From assembly GCA_028284395.1 (NCBI GenBank), contig JANQRV010000439.1, positions 1 through 41,344 of the forward strand: a DNA stretch of 41,344 nt. Direction: 5' to 3'. The DNA comes from Saprospiraceae bacterium (GTDB lineage Bacteria > Bacteroidota > Bacteroidia > Chitinophagales > Saprospiraceae). This document shows, one piece after another, positions 8,401 to 16,821 of this stretch (its first letter is position 1; every line of letters starts with the position of its first letter). Position numbers and translations under genes: made by a program. The notes beneath the pieces are model-generated. The model searched no databases and was not told where the DNA came from. It saw nothing but the letters and a program-made list of their open reading frames with translations.

Positions 8401-9686
8401 ATCTGGCTATTTTTTAATTCAGCATTCAACCGGACGAATTTCCCTTCTGTCAACCCGAGCCATACATCTGCCTGCCTGCTTTCAAATAATTCAATGATCT
8501 GGATATTTTCTATACCTATACCTAAGCCTTTGAGAGAAATAAACTTAAGGTAAGTATTGCTGGGTAGCACACGCATTACCGGCCCCGAAGAACCTGAAGA
8601 AAGCCAAACACTACCATCCTTGGCCTGTAGGATATTGAAAACTCTGCTAGTAGGAACAACTCTATCCAGGTTACTGAATTCTTCGATGGGATATAAGCTG
8701 CTCTGTTGAGTTTTTAAGTCATAAATTCCGAGTGCTCTATCATAGGTTAATAACCATAATTGCCCTTGCTGATCTTCAAATACACGCCTCAGCCCGACGG
8801 AGTTATTTTTGTAAACGCTTTCAATATTTGGTGCACTCAGTTGTTCCGGATGTTCGGGGTCAAATTTGAATCGAGTAAAGGTGCCCGTTGAGCGATCCAT
8901 TAAGTTTAATCCGTTGTTTCCACCGGTTCCTACCCAAAAATGGCCTTCCTGGTCCTCCAAAATACTCCATACTGAGTTGTTGGATATCGTCAATTCATTA
9001 TTTGAATCGTGCATGTACCGGATAAAGTGGTCCTTTTCGGGTACATATTGGTTTAGGCCTCCCTTATTACCACTAAACCAGTAAAAACCGGTCCCTATCC
9101 AAACCTTTCCCGCCTTATCGCAATAAACAACCGTAGCTAAATCATTGCTAAGACTATTGGGGTCATTTGGGTCATGCCTATATTTTGTAAATATCTTTTT
9201 CTTTCTATCAAATTTTGACAAACCGCTCAAACTAGCGATCCAAATATTTCCTTCCCTATCCTCTTCGATACTATTCACCAAAGTATGTTTCCCTGAACCA
9301 GAGTCGAGAATTTCATCATAATACCGTGTAAAATTTTCTGTGATGGGGTCAAAACGACTTACACCATTCCCAACCGTGCCAATCCAGATATCTCCCTTGC
9401 TATCCTCATATATACATTCTATGTAGTTATCGCTAATACTATTTGCATCTGCCGGGTTGTGTACGTAGGATTTAAATGCTTTTCCATCAAATCGATACAA
9501 CCCGTTTTGAGAGCCAATCCATAGATAACCATTGTGATCCTGGATGATGGCTTGTACCTTGTTCCCACCGTATCCACCCGGAATTTCCACTGCATTGAAT
9601 TCCCAATCCAATATTTGGCTAAAAGAGAGCAATGGTAGGAAAGAACTGAAAAAGACCAAGAGAATTATCTTATATGGAACTTGCAC
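5499..9686 (-). CDS. Hybrid two-component system 1 (propeller sensor, kinase, receiver, AraC output)
   Basis: A 1395-residue one-protein signalling system. A signal peptide (ending SFLPLLSFSQ) precedes two periplasmic beta-propeller domains built from reg_prop units such as NGYLWIGSQNGLYRFDG (about residues 30-740) and a Y_Y_Y domain (YKLEPYDSKWRIL). One membrane helix (about 845-865, YIAYCCLLISILILA) leads to HisKA with ISHEFRTPLTL (His900), HATPase_c (NLLANAFKFT, GAGIGLALV), a receiver with Asp1196 in LIISDVMMPIMDG, and an AraC HTH (about 1290-1393). In Bacteroidetes such proteins usually sense glycan breakdown products and activate polysaccharide-utilisation loci, but no SusC/SusD pair is adjacent, so its target is not visible. 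The start is GTG. All catalytic motifs look intact. Confidence 0.95.
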   Translation of the reverse strand: MQVPYKIILLVFFSSFLPLLSFSQILDWEFNAVEIPGGYGGNKVQAIIQDHNGYLWIGSQNGLYRFDGKAFKSYVHNPADANSISDNYIECIYEDSKGDIWIGTVGNGVSRFDPITENFTRYYDEILDSGSGKHTLVNSIEEDREGNIWIASLSGLSKFDRKKKIFTKYRHDPNDPNSLSNDLATVVYCDKAGKVWIGTGFYWFSGNKGGLNQYVPEKDHFIRYMHDSNNELTISNNSVWSILEDQEGHFWVGTGGNNGLNLMDRSTGTFTRFKFDPEHPEQLSAPNIESVYKNNSVGLRRVFEDQQGQLWLLTYDRALGIYDLKTQQSSLYPIEEFSNLDRVVPTSRVFNILQAKDGSVWLSSGSSGPVMRVLPSNTYLKFISLKGLGIGIENIQIIELFESRQADVWLGLTEGKFVRLNAELKNSQIFHNKDYSKGAPSAGNMRVIFEDQSDKIWIGINNRIEHFDLASRRFNAINIPLPTHSNVPTEQPIFALNQQANGDYWIGTLSWGLFRYTPGTETYKHFHPDLDAIQRLSNRSVSNIFLDNHDQLWVTGGDIPIFVPNLDAGFLDQWSDERDRFIRHLPDGNQKILGRMPVSIEQTKEGTLWFVSWGGGLHAYAPSEKKLSYFNPTEGNFPDWDTRWLVFDKEENKLWIGTRHDVYQFDPETYEYIKYALFADRPGESDHGKAIMQASGEILFAWGEGLYQFNPKKYDLERAKWKAPVVHLADLYINEKKVPIGKESILKKPLAKTKKLSLNYNQNQFGVEIHNFHFKNPDLNRVAYKLEPYDSKWRILDKSQLAQYRQVQPGAYTFFAKGYSSEGLESETISLSIRVLPPWWQSTWAYIAYCCLLISILILARQQIIKREKLRSQLKLEQIEKEKVQEIDQLRSRFFANISHEFRTPLTLIKAPLEDLLASKRTPDDRLTFLKMHENTGRLLHLVNQLLDLSRLESGILQLQLKPVAIFSFLRQLAANFTSLADQKHLKYHIKIPDSSIILELDPDKLEKIVLNLLANAFKFTPENGWIQIEAVYQETLTIKVGNSGSSIPKAEQTKIFNRFYQAGDTRHQGAGIGLALVREFIDLHGGSLQLRSNDKEGTWFEVNLHAELVTLANTASSPVLVKTETTNTPTIPINAVSVYDLVQEHPLILIVEDEADVRTYIKQRLVPSFQILEAENGQEGLEKAKQSMPDLIISDVMMPIMDGVNFCQKLKTDVQTDHIPVILLTAKADIESRLLGLKTGADDYLAKPFNSQELILRCQNLITLRKKLQQRYQAGIQALQGSNTVTKGEAKFIARAINIVEVHLADPGFTAEVFAQQMYLSRQHLHRKLKQVTGMSATDFVRNIRLEKAVQLINDKDLNISQIAYQTGFNNLSYFAKCFKQKYGTTPSAYQKIQ

Positions 9687-10240
9687 TTTTTTTGTTTTGG
9701 ACCAGCCTTAGGAGCTAAATTCATACCTTCTAATGAAGGTAGGGAAATGAATATTTTTTTCATAAAATCTAGTCATTAAGCCCTCCCACCTACTTAAGTA
9801 AGTGATCGTACCTTTGAAGGCCGTTCCATTTCCCACAGCACCTACCAATGCCATCGATTTGCAAATCTATTGTTTCATGGAGCTTTCGCGGCTGCTATCC
9901 AAAGATCCGGAATTAGTAGCATTTAGAATAGAGAAGAGCATGAAGCGGATGAAGTCCCCCAAAGGCTGGCTTATTCACGGTGACCTTGTTTTCGATAATT
10001 GGCTTTTGGGTGGTGATGAGTTTGGTATTTGCTGCAATGTGGCATTTGGGATGGATTAAGGTTTGCGATTGTTTGAAGTGATGCTGCCCGGCATTAGAGT
10101 GGAAAAACCGGATAAAGTAGATATTGCTCCTACTACCGGATCACGACTATTTTATTCGCTTTTGTAAATAAAATATCAGCCCTTGTTGCTCCCCGAGATT
10201 TTTTTATTTACATTTATGGATAAAATCATCAATTTTTATA
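9687..10240. other. Intergenic stretch with a decayed ORF
   Basis: This 554-bp gap lies between the divergent hybrid kinase and the PadR gene. A plus-strand frame from a GTG at 9802 gives 85 residues (central part KGWLIHGDLVFDNWLLGGDE) to a TAA at 10057-10059. It then continues in the same frame as GLRLFEVMLPGIRVEKPD and on to SRLFYSLL, stopping at 10165-10167. The composition after the stop stays protein-like, suggesting a gene of about 120 codons broken by one nonsense mutation. I do not recognise the family. One of three GATCACTTACTTA copies is at 9795-9807. Confidence 0.35.
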
Positions 10241-10579
10241 ATGAAGGGAACCCATCTCGGCGAATTTGAAGAAATAGTCATGCTAGTCGTCGTTGCTCTG
10301 CAGGAGAATGCATATGGTTTGGCCATTAAAAAAGAATTAGAAGAACAAACCCAGCGAAAGATTTCGATCAGTGCCGTACATGCCGCTTGCAACCGACTGG
10401 AAGCAAAAGGGTTCTTGAGTGCTAAATTCGGAGAGAAATCCCAGAAACGAGGAGGTAAGAGGAAAAAATTATACCGGGTCAACCTAAAGGGCAAAAAGGC
10501 CTTATTCGCAACCAAGGAACTGCGACAACGGCTTTGGCAGCGTATCCCGGACTCAGGCTTCCAAATCGATTTCAATTGA
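10241..10579 (+). CDS. PadR-family transcriptional regulator
   Basis: A 112-residue protein with the PadR winged helix: GEFEEIVMLVVVALQENAYGLAIKKELEEQ, then SAVHAACNRLEAKGFLSAKFGE, and the wing GGKRKKLYRVNLKGKKAL. PadR proteins are mostly repressors that release DNA on binding a small hydrophobic ligand. The gene overlaps the start of a permease gene. This PadR plus prefix-domain permease arrangement recurs across Bacteroidota and Acidobacteria, which suggests the regulator controls its own operon in response to a membrane-active or toxic compound. Confidence 0.92.
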   Translation: MKGTHLGEFEEIVMLVVVALQENAYGLAIKKELEEQTQRKISISAVHAACNRLEAKGFLSAKFGEKSQKRGGKRKKLYRVNLKGKKALFATKELRQRLWQRIPDSGFQIDFN

Positions 10580-13254
10580 TCCCAGAAGTACCACCATACC
10601 ACGAACCTCCGGCTGCAGTCATGAGATTTCTCCGTTGGTTTTGCGCCGATTCTTTTCTGGAAGAAATAGAAGGAGACCTCAACGAACTCTTTCAGGAGGA
10701 GGTGGAGGCATTCGGCTTTCAAAAGGCCAGGCGCCGTTTCCTTCTAAAGGCGCTACGCTATGTGAGCCCTTACTTTTTTGGCAAGAAACAGCTATCCATT
10801 CATCACCTTTATCATCCCGATATGTTAAAGCACTATTTGAAGATCTCTTTTCGGCATCTTTTCAGGCAGAGATTTTACTCGCTGATCAATATTAGTGGCT
10901 TCGCCGTTGGACTCGCCTGCTGCTTACTGATATTACTTTATATAAGACATGAACTGAGTTATGACCGTCAGTACCCCGAAGGAGACCGAATTTACCGAGT
11001 GTTAGAGGAAGGGATGTTTGATGGGGAGCTGCTTAAAGGAGCTATAGTAACTACCCCCTTAGCCGAAACACTGCTTCGTGATTACCCGGAAGTGATACAG
11101 GCGGCCCGTATCGCCCCTGAACTTTCGGAAGCGGGGAGCAATTTGGTGAGAACAGAGACAACCGATAAGAATAGCTATGAGGAGGGCTTTGTTTATGCGG
11201 ATCCGGCATTTCTTAAAATGTTTCAGTTTCCGATGATTTATGGGAATTGGAATGCCCTTGACCAGCCCCATACCATGGTGTTGACCCGAAGCAAAGCAGA
11301 ACGCTATTTTCCGGGAGAAAACCCAATAGGGCAGCATCTTATTCTTGGCAATGATACGGAAAACCCTTTTAAAATCACCGGTGTGATGGAAGATCTGCCG
11401 GTGAATACTCACTTCCAATTTGATTACCTGTTGTCGATGGAAGGAGTGGCTACGGCCAAAATTCCCAATTGGGGGTTTTCCAATTTTATGGCATATGTTA
11501 AACTCAGCCCGAAGGCTGATGTGCCGGCGTTGGAGACAAAAATGATTCAGATCATTAAAAAATACCAGGAACCGGATTATGAAGAAAAGGTGAAAGCAGG
11601 AGAGCATCATTGGTATCGACTGCAACCCGTGCAAGACATCCACCTCAAATCGAGCGATGTCTTTGGTTATTGGGTACATGGAGATATCCGTTATGTTCGG
11701 CTATTTGGCGCCATTGCCATCTTCATACTGATCATTGCCGGTATAAATTTTATGAATCTTTCAACGGCCCGATCTGCTAATCGGGCTAAAGAGGTAGGGT
11801 TGCGGAAGGTATTGGGCTCTTACAGAAGTCAACTGGCTCATCAGTTCCTCTCTGAATCCGTATTAATAAGTTTGTTGTCCTTTGTGCTGGCTATCTCATT
11901 GGCTACGCTCTTATTACCTGCCTTTAACCAACTCATCGGCGAGACTTTGACCATTCCATGGACCAACCCTTTGCTTTTCCCGGTTCTGTTGGGGGCTACC
12001 ATCCTAATTGGCTTATTATCCGGAACCTATCCATCGGTTTTCCTTTCCTCCTTCCGACCGGCTCAAACTTTAAAAGGACAGCTAAATTCAGGTAGCAAAG
12101 GAGCTCGTTTCCGCTCCGCATTGGTTGTATTCCAATTTACCATCTCGATCGCACTGATCATTGGCAGTCTCGTGGTCAAACAGCAAATTGACTACATTCA
12201 AAATCGAAAACTAGGCTTCAATAAAGATCAGGTAATCATTATTGAAGACAGTTACATGTTGAAAAACCAAACCCAATCATTTGAAGAGGCCCTGAAAGAA
12301 ATACCTGACGTAGCATATGTATCACATAGCGGATACATCCCCGTGACTGGTTATAGCCGGAATGGTACGGGGGCCTGGCCAACGGGAACGAACCCGGAAG
12401 AAACCGCCGTGGGGTTAGCCAAGTGGTACGTCGATCATGATTATATCCGAACATTGGGCATGGAAATCACCGAGGGAAGAGACTTCTCGATTGATATGCC
12501 TACTGACTCCCAGGCTGTTATCCTCAATCAGAAAGCTGTAGATATGCTGGGGTTCGAGGACCCGATCGGCCGGCAAATCACCTCCTATACGTACTTGGAT
12601 GCTGAAACCGGTAAACTACTGGAAGCGACCTATACCATAATCGGGGTAATTGAGAATTTCCATTATGAATCAATGAAAGAGAACATTCACGGCCTTAGTT
12701 TGGTAATTGGAACATGGGCCAGTACTACGTTGCTAAAAACCAGTACTGTCGACATGCCACGATTGCTGGCTACTGTCGAGAATACCTGGTCAACTTTCGC
12801 ACCCGATCAGCCCTTTCGGTACCACTTTCTCGACGAGCGTTTTGCTCGCATGTATACGCTTGAACACCGCATCGGTCGAATCTTCACCGTTTTTACCGGT
12901 CTGGCGATCTTCGTAGCCTCTTTAGGGTTGTTTGCCCTGGCCACCTTTATGGCCGAACAGCGCCGGAAAGAGATCAGCATTCGCAAGGTATTGGGTGCTT
13001 CCGTTTCAAGTATTACCTTAATGCTCACCAAAAACTTTGCCATATTGGTCCTCATATCACAGGTGCTGGCCGTTCCCATTGCCTGGTGGTTCATGAGGTC
13101 CTGGCTCCAGGATTTTGCCTATCGGACTACCATGGAATGGTCTGTTTTTGTTCTGTCCGGCCTGTGTGCGTTAGGGATCGCGATACTCACTATTAGCTAC
13201 CAGGCCATTCGTGCGGCCGTGGCCAATCCTACGGATCATCTGAGAGGTGAATAG
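10576..13254 (+). CDS. FtsX/MacB-type ABC permease with N-terminal prefix domain
   Basis: A membrane protein of about 892 residues. The N-terminus (PPAAVMRFLRWFCADSFLEEIEGDL) is the permease prefix domain that accompanies PadR-linked permeases. It is followed by two MacB-like halves, each with a first membrane helix (INISGFAVGLACCLLILLYI; FRSALVVFQFTISIALIIG), a large extracytoplasmic domain, and FtsX helices containing AKEVGLRKVLGS and RKEISIRKVLGAS. No ATPase gene is adjacent, so the nucleotide-binding partner must be encoded elsewhere. The start is probably the TTG at 10576, whose TTGA overlaps the TGA of padR, implying translational coupling. An ATG at 10621 would cut into the prefix domain. 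Likely role: export of, or mechanotransmission against, a toxic compound. Confidence 0.9.
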   Translation: MIPEVPPYHEPPAAVMRFLRWFCADSFLEEIEGDLNELFQEEVEAFGFQKARRRFLLKALRYVSPYFFGKKQLSIHHLYHPDMLKHYLKISFRHLFRQRFYSLINISGFAVGLACCLLILLYIRHELSYDRQYPEGDRIYRVLEEGMFDGELLKGAIVTTPLAETLLRDYPEVIQAARIAPELSEAGSNLVRTETTDKNSYEEGFVYADPAFLKMFQFPMIYGNWNALDQPHTMVLTRSKAERYFPGENPIGQHLILGNDTENPFKITGVMEDLPVNTHFQFDYLLSMEGVATAKIPNWGFSNFMAYVKLSPKADVPALETKMIQIIKKYQEPDYEEKVKAGEHHWYRLQPVQDIHLKSSDVFGYWVHGDIRYVRLFGAIAIFILIIAGINFMNLSTARSANRAKEVGLRKVLGSYRSQLAHQFLSESVLISLLSFVLAISLATLLLPAFNQLIGETLTIPWTNPLLFPVLLGATILIGLLSGTYPSVFLSSFRPAQTLKGQLNSGSKGARFRSALVVFQFTISIALIIGSLVVKQQIDYIQNRKLGFNKDQVIIIEDSYMLKNQTQSFEEALKEIPDVAYVSHSGYIPVTGYSRNGTGAWPTGTNPEETAVGLAKWYVDHDYIRTLGMEITEGRDFSIDMPTDSQAVILNQKAVDMLGFEDPIGRQITSYTYLDAETGKLLEATYTIIGVIENFHYESMKENIHGLSLVIGTWASTTLLKTSTVDMPRLLATVENTWSTFAPDQPFRYHFLDERFARMYTLEHRIGRIFTVFTGLAIFVASLGLFALATFMAEQRRKEISIRKVLGASVSSITLMLTKNFAILVLISQVLAVPIAWWFMRSWLQDFAYRTTMEWSVFVLSGLCALGIAILTISYQAIRAAVANPTDHLRGE

Positions 13255-13326
13255 CCGGGTTACGCTATCATATGGTTCAGAAAACAGCGGCTTTGTTCCG
13301 AACGCAAATTGACCGCATTCTCGTTT

Positions 13327-13731
13327 TTAAAAAATAGGGGAACTATCATTTTTCTGATTTGCCTTATCTATAATGTTTTGCAAGTCAGATAAAGCACCTC
13401 CATTATAAACCTTCCTAAAACCTTTTTCCTTCAAAATATTTTTTACTTCGACACTCCGTATTCCATGAGAGCAATAAGTAATGTAAGTTAGAGCGGTGTC
13501 TAACTCTACATAACGCTCCCGAATCGTTCCCAGAGAAATGTGTTTTGAACCTTCGATGTACCCCGTATTGCGCTCCTTTTCTGTTCTAACATCCAGAATT
13601 ATTGCCCCATTTGTAATCTTTTCATCCAGGTTTTCATCAATGGTGACCAACCGATAAATTCGATTTAAAATGAAAAACAACAGCACCAAAGTACCGAGTA
13701 TCCCAACAGTTATCAGCAATATTTTCTTCAT
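13327..13731 (-). CDS. Membrane-anchored rhodanese-like protein
   Basis: A 134-residue protein from the ATG at 13731. One N-terminal helix (ILLITVGILGTLVLLFFIL) acts as an anchor or uncleaved signal. The single rhodanese domain carries AIILDVRTEKERNTGYIEGSKHIS and the active-site loop TYCSHGIRS, with Cys as the sulfur acceptor, then KGFRKVYNGGAL. Such proteins carry persulfide sulfur or detoxify cyanide. The longer frame begins 20 codons upstream but adds no recognisable sequence, so I use the Met that opens the hydrophobic segment. It is A/T-richer than the permease gene before it, like the two genes that follow. Confidence 0.85.
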   Translation of the reverse strand: MKKILLITVGILGTLVLLFFILNRIYRLVTIDENLDEKITNGAIILDVRTEKERNTGYIEGSKHISLGTIRERYVELDTALTYITYCSHGIRSVEVKNILKEKGFRKVYNGGALSDLQNIIDKANQKNDSSPIF

Positions 13732-13874
13732 ACTCTTAATTGAAATTTTCAGCAATACTTTGAATCTATCCGATACAAAGAATGAGCGCAAATCAGAACA
13801 TGCGCTACAAAAATGATGTCAATGCAAAGGTCTGCACGCGCTGTGATTTCGGGGTAGAAGGATTTATGCTATTG

Positions 13875-14789
13875 CTAGAACTTTTCAATCAATTGACGAA
13901 ATTCGGTAGGTGAGATTCCCTCTCGTTTTCTAAAGAACCGGGTGAAATAAGAAGGGTCCGAAAAACCCATTTCGTAGGAGATTTCACTGATTGTTAGATC
14001 TGATTGGTAGAGTAAGTATTTGATTTCGATTATTTTGATCTCATTGATAATTTCTGAAGCAGTTTTGGAAGTTGTAGATTTTACGGATTTGTTTAAGTGA
14101 TTGGGACTGACATTCATCATCTTAGCCAAATCAGCTACTTTTAAATTTTCTTTAGCTGTTTTATAAGCTAAGGCCCTGAATTGAGATGTCATTCGATAAG
14201 CGGCACTCTGAGTGACTGGATGGTTTTGACCATATAAAATCTTCAACTCTGCGAGCAGAGCATAAAGGTACGAGTGTATGATAATCAAGTTTGGCTTTTC
14301 TGTGCCTTTAAACTCTACAGTCAATCTTTCAAAAATATTCTGTACCGCAGATTTCGAATCATTAATATCAATAATAGGATGGTTACCGGTATTTAAAAAA
14401 TCAAACTCTGAGATTAATGATCTATTGCCAAATTTACCAATGAGTGTATCGGGGTGAAAATGACAGGAGAAGCCCTTTATGTTTTTATTTATTTTCTCCG
14501 TTGAGAATACGACGCCCGCCTGTATTATCAATACATCATTAGGTTTTATAGTATACTCTTTAAATCCGATTTTAGTATTATACGAACCTTTGGTAACATA
14601 GATAAGCGTATGGCTTTCCTCCCTCGAAGGAAGAATGGGTTTTATTCCACCGGCTGCTATCACGTCTTCAATTCTTAAGCAAAAAAAATCTATAATACTT
14701 CGCTCAAAAAGTCTATTTAACTTCTGACTATCATTGAAGTACTCTCTTCTAAACTCTTTTGAATTGTAGGTTTTTATTTTGGGTTCCAT
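13875..14789 (-). CDS. AraC-family regulator
   Basis: A 304-residue regulator. The N-terminal half is a cupin-like sensing domain (HTLIYVTKGSYNTKIGF, IKPNDVLIIQAG). The C-terminal pair of HTH motifs reads LKVADLAKMMNVSPNHLNKSVK and TISEISYEMGFSDPSYFTRFFRKREGISPTEFR. It is divergent from an SDR gene with a 215-bp gap between start codons, the classic arrangement of a regulator and its target, so it probably controls the SDR. The ligand is unknown. The gene is clearly more A/T-rich than the efflux and permease genes, compatible with separate acquisition of the 13.3-15.8 kb block. Confidence 0.92.
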   Translation of the reverse strand: MEPKIKTYNSKEFRREYFNDSQKLNRLFERSIIDFFCLRIEDVIAAGGIKPILPSREESHTLIYVTKGSYNTKIGFKEYTIKPNDVLIIQAGVVFSTEKINKNIKGFSCHFHPDTLIGKFGNRSLISEFDFLNTGNHPIIDINDSKSAVQNIFERLTVEFKGTEKPNLIIIHSYLYALLAELKILYGQNHPVTQSAAYRMTSQFRALAYKTAKENLKVADLAKMMNVSPNHLNKSVKSTTSKTASEIINEIKIIEIKYLLYQSDLTISEISYEMGFSDPSYFTRFFRKREGISPTEFRQLIEKF

Positions 14790-15004
14790 GTGTTCGACTG
14801 AAAATGATTTTTGATTCCTAGTTGTTCCAACGGTATACAGTCGACATAAGTGCGCAATTGGAGTTTATATTTTTCTTTAGGTATGTACTTGGTCTTAGGC
14901 GAGGATGATGGGGCGTTATCCAGCAGCAAGAAAATGCTACCATCGCAATTATTCCAAAACACTGATTACAGCTTCTTAATAATTTCACGAAAAAAACATA
15001 AAAC

Positions 15005-15754
15005 ATGAAGTCATTAGAAGGTAAGAACGCTGTTATTATTGGTGGAGAAAGCGGTATCGGCTTAGCTACTTCAGAAAGATTACTGGAAGAAGGGGCACAG
15101 TTATTTATTGCTGGCATAAACCAAACAATGATTGACCGTGCAATTAGTAAAATGGGAAGTAATGTCTCAGGTGCAAGGCTGGACTTATCCGACATGTCGG
15201 ACATCAAAGCTTTTCCCGAAAAGGTAGGATCGCATTTCGAAAAGATAGATGTATTGTTTGTTAATTCCGGTGTTGCAAAGTTTATGCCCTTTGAAGAAGC
15301 TACTGAAGAAGCTTTCGATCTTTCTTTCAATGTTAATGTAAAAGGCGCTTACTTTCTCGTACAGGCCTTGGTACCTATCATGAATAAACATTGCAGTGTT
15401 ATTTTGAATGCTTCGGTTAATGGCAGAATCGGAGCTCCTATGTCGAGTATTTATGCCGCAACAAAAGCTGCCGTTCGTAATATGGCCCGCACCCTATCAG
15501 GTGAATTGGTTGGTAAAGGTATTCGCGTTAATGCTATTAGTCCGGGCCCCATTGATACTCCTTTATATAATGAGTTGGGGCTCTCCGAAGAAGACACGAA
15601 AATGTTTCGCAAGCAGCTGACAGATGAAATTGCCTTAAATCGCTTTGGCCAACCCAATGAAGTGGCTAATCTTGTATCTTTTCTGGCTTCCACACAATCC
15701 TCTTTCATAGTTGGGGAAGAAATTGTAATTGATGGAGGAATGACTACCATCTAG
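15005..15754 (+). CDS. Short-chain dehydrogenase/reductase (classical SDR)
   Basis: A 249-residue Rossmann oxidoreductase. The cofactor loop is GGESGIG (residues 13-19), the NAG-type motif is NSG (VLFVNSGVA), the catalytic Ser sits in ILNASVNG, and the catalytic YAATK is intact, followed by NAISPGPIDTPLY and the C-terminal GEEIVIDGGM. This is the typical length and layout of classical FabG-like SDRs acting on NAD(P)H and a carbonyl or alcohol. The substrate cannot be read from sequence. Its divergent AraC neighbour suggests inducible expression. A large stem-loop lies just after the stop. Confidence 0.93.
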   Translation: MKSLEGKNAVIIGGESGIGLATSERLLEEGAQLFIAGINQTMIDRAISKMGSNVSGARLDLSDMSDIKAFPEKVGSHFEKIDVLFVNSGVAKFMPFEEATEEAFDLSFNVNVKGAYFLVQALVPIMNKHCSVILNASVNGRIGAPMSSIYAATKAAVRNMARTLSGELVGKGIRVNAISPGPIDTPLYNELGLSEEDTKMFRKQLTDEIALNRFGQPNEVANLVSFLASTQSSFIVGEEIVIDGGMTTI

Positions 15755-15776
15755 TAATAAAGTTGCTGTTTGGTAA

Positions 15777-15837
15777 AATATCATTTTAAATGGCTGGTTC
15801 CGCCACTCCCGGTTCATCAGCCATTCGAAATGATATT
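15777..15837. terminator. Long stem-loop between convergent genes
   Basis: Arms of 20 bp (15777-15796 and 15818-15837) are inverted copies differing at two central positions: AATATCATTT, two bases, AATGGCTG against its complement. They enclose a 21-base loop. It sits between the SDR stop (15754) and the SYLF stop (15852), so a bidirectional terminator is the simplest reading. The arms are unusually long for one, so a small mobile hairpin is the alternative. Confidence 0.65.
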
Positions 15838-15851
15838 GTATATTCTCCCTT

Positions 15852-16382
15852 CTATTTTGGTTTAAATTTGAACTTTTGTCCTCCCACCGAGGCCTCATAC
15901 ATCAATCCCCCTTTGGTCATGGTAAAAACGGCAACACCATTTTGATAAGCCACATCTGCCGAGGCACCAATATCCGCAGCAACTGCCGAAGCTTGTGCCG
16001 CCAACTCGAACTTGTTCTCCGTAAATCGAAGAAAATCCTGATCGGTTTGAAAAAAGATAACCTCGCTGTACGACTGCCCACCGAATTGGAACCCGATTGT
16101 AAGTTGAGTCAAGCTTGCACTTCCCACTACTTTACCCCGCTCGTATACCGTGCCTGATCCATGTGCGCCGCCAATTCCAATAGCCCCCTTCCCTACTGTC
16201 GGAAAAACTGCATAGGCATGAGCCTGCTCGAAAAAATCCTTGAGTGCAGGGTTCTTTTTCTGAAATTTGTGGATTGTTTTCTCCGCCTTCTTATTGGAAT
16301 GAGCCTTCCAACCTCCTATTTGTCCGTACAACCCTGCACAAACAGTGAAGGAAATAAATAGAGTAGCGCAAATGAATTTCAT
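15852..16382 (-). CDS. SYLF (Ysc84-like) domain exported protein
   Basis: A 176-residue protein from the ATG at 16382 with a signal peptide (MKFICATLFISFTVCAGLYGQ). The rest is a SYLF/Ysc84 domain: AYAVFPTVGKGAIGIGGAHGSG, VYERGKVVGSASLTQLTIGFQFGGQSYSEVIFF and FTMTKGGLMYEASVGGQKF. Eukaryotic SYLF domains bind phosphoinositides and actin; bacterial versions are envelope proteins of unclear function. An upstream in-frame Met would put 14 polar residues before the signal peptide, so I chose the inner start. It ends convergently with the SDR across the long stem-loop. Confidence 0.9.
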   Translation of the reverse strand: MKFICATLFISFTVCAGLYGQIGGWKAHSNKKAEKTIHKFQKKNPALKDFFEQAHAYAVFPTVGKGAIGIGGAHGSGTVYERGKVVGSASLTQLTIGFQFGGQSYSEVIFFQTDQDFLRFTENKFELAAQASAVAADIGASADVAYQNGVAVFTMTKGGLMYEASVGGQKFKFKPK

Positions 16383-16445
16383 TGTTGATGATTTGAAGTC
16401 AAAAAATTTTTCAATACTCAACACATAAGGTTAGAAAACTCTTTG

Positions 16446-16766
16446 TTATCCAGAATTTCTATTGGGATCGTACCGCAGTTTATCGATCAATTCTTCCGTC
16501 AATGGATTCGCATAGGTACCATAAGCATCTACCAAAACTCCTTTGAGATCGTACTTATCCGAAGAAATTGCAAAAAGCACCGAGGAATCATCGGGATTGC
16601 TATCGCCCTCGAAGCGAAAAACTTTGTCTACCCAGAAGTCCTCGACTGGAATATCAAGGCCCAGGGCCTTACACTCAAGGCTATCCTTTTTTAGGTTTAA
16701 GTCTGCGGTATAACCTTCGGTCTTCAAAACTTGTAAAGCTTCGGAAAGGGTATCAAAATGTTGCAT
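16446..16766 (-). CDS. Small conserved protein (often mislabelled PRPP synthetase)
   Basis: A 106-residue soluble protein with the pattern FDTLSEALQVLKTEGYTADLN, FWVDKVFRFEGDSNPDDSSVL and KGVLVDAYGTYANPLTEELI. This small family is common in Bacteroidota and is frequently annotated as phosphoribosylpyrophosphate synthetase, although it is far too short and lacks the PRPP-binding motifs, so that name should not be trusted. Function is unknown. It shares strand with the SYLF gene 63 nt downstream, perhaps in one transcript. Confidence 0.8.
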   Translation of the reverse strand: MQHFDTLSEALQVLKTEGYTADLNLKKDSLECKALGLDIPVEDFWVDKVFRFEGDSNPDDSSVLFAISSDKYDLKGVLVDAYGTYANPLTEELIDKLRYDPNRNSG

Positions 16767-16821
16767 ACGCTATATGGTTCAAGTTAAAGAATGATTTATC
16801 TTCATTGGGAATCGCTTCAAT

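Noticed and set aside
10052-10067. TGG-N8-TTTGC resembling a -24/-12 promoter before padR
   Set aside because: The -24 box lacks CAC, and matches this loose are expected several times by chance in the window.
10204-10722. Minus-strand ORF of 172 codons
   Set aside because: Antisense to padR and the permease start, with low-complexity, Ser/Phe-rich translation.
14774-14962. Short minus-strand ORF with FLLLDNAPSSSP resembling a DDE-transposase strand
   Set aside because: Only one motif fits; no further catalytic residues or inverted repeats, and it lies in a divergent promoter gap.
16446-16766. PRPP synthetase
   Set aside because: Too short and without PRPP or ATP motifs; the common database label is probably wrong.
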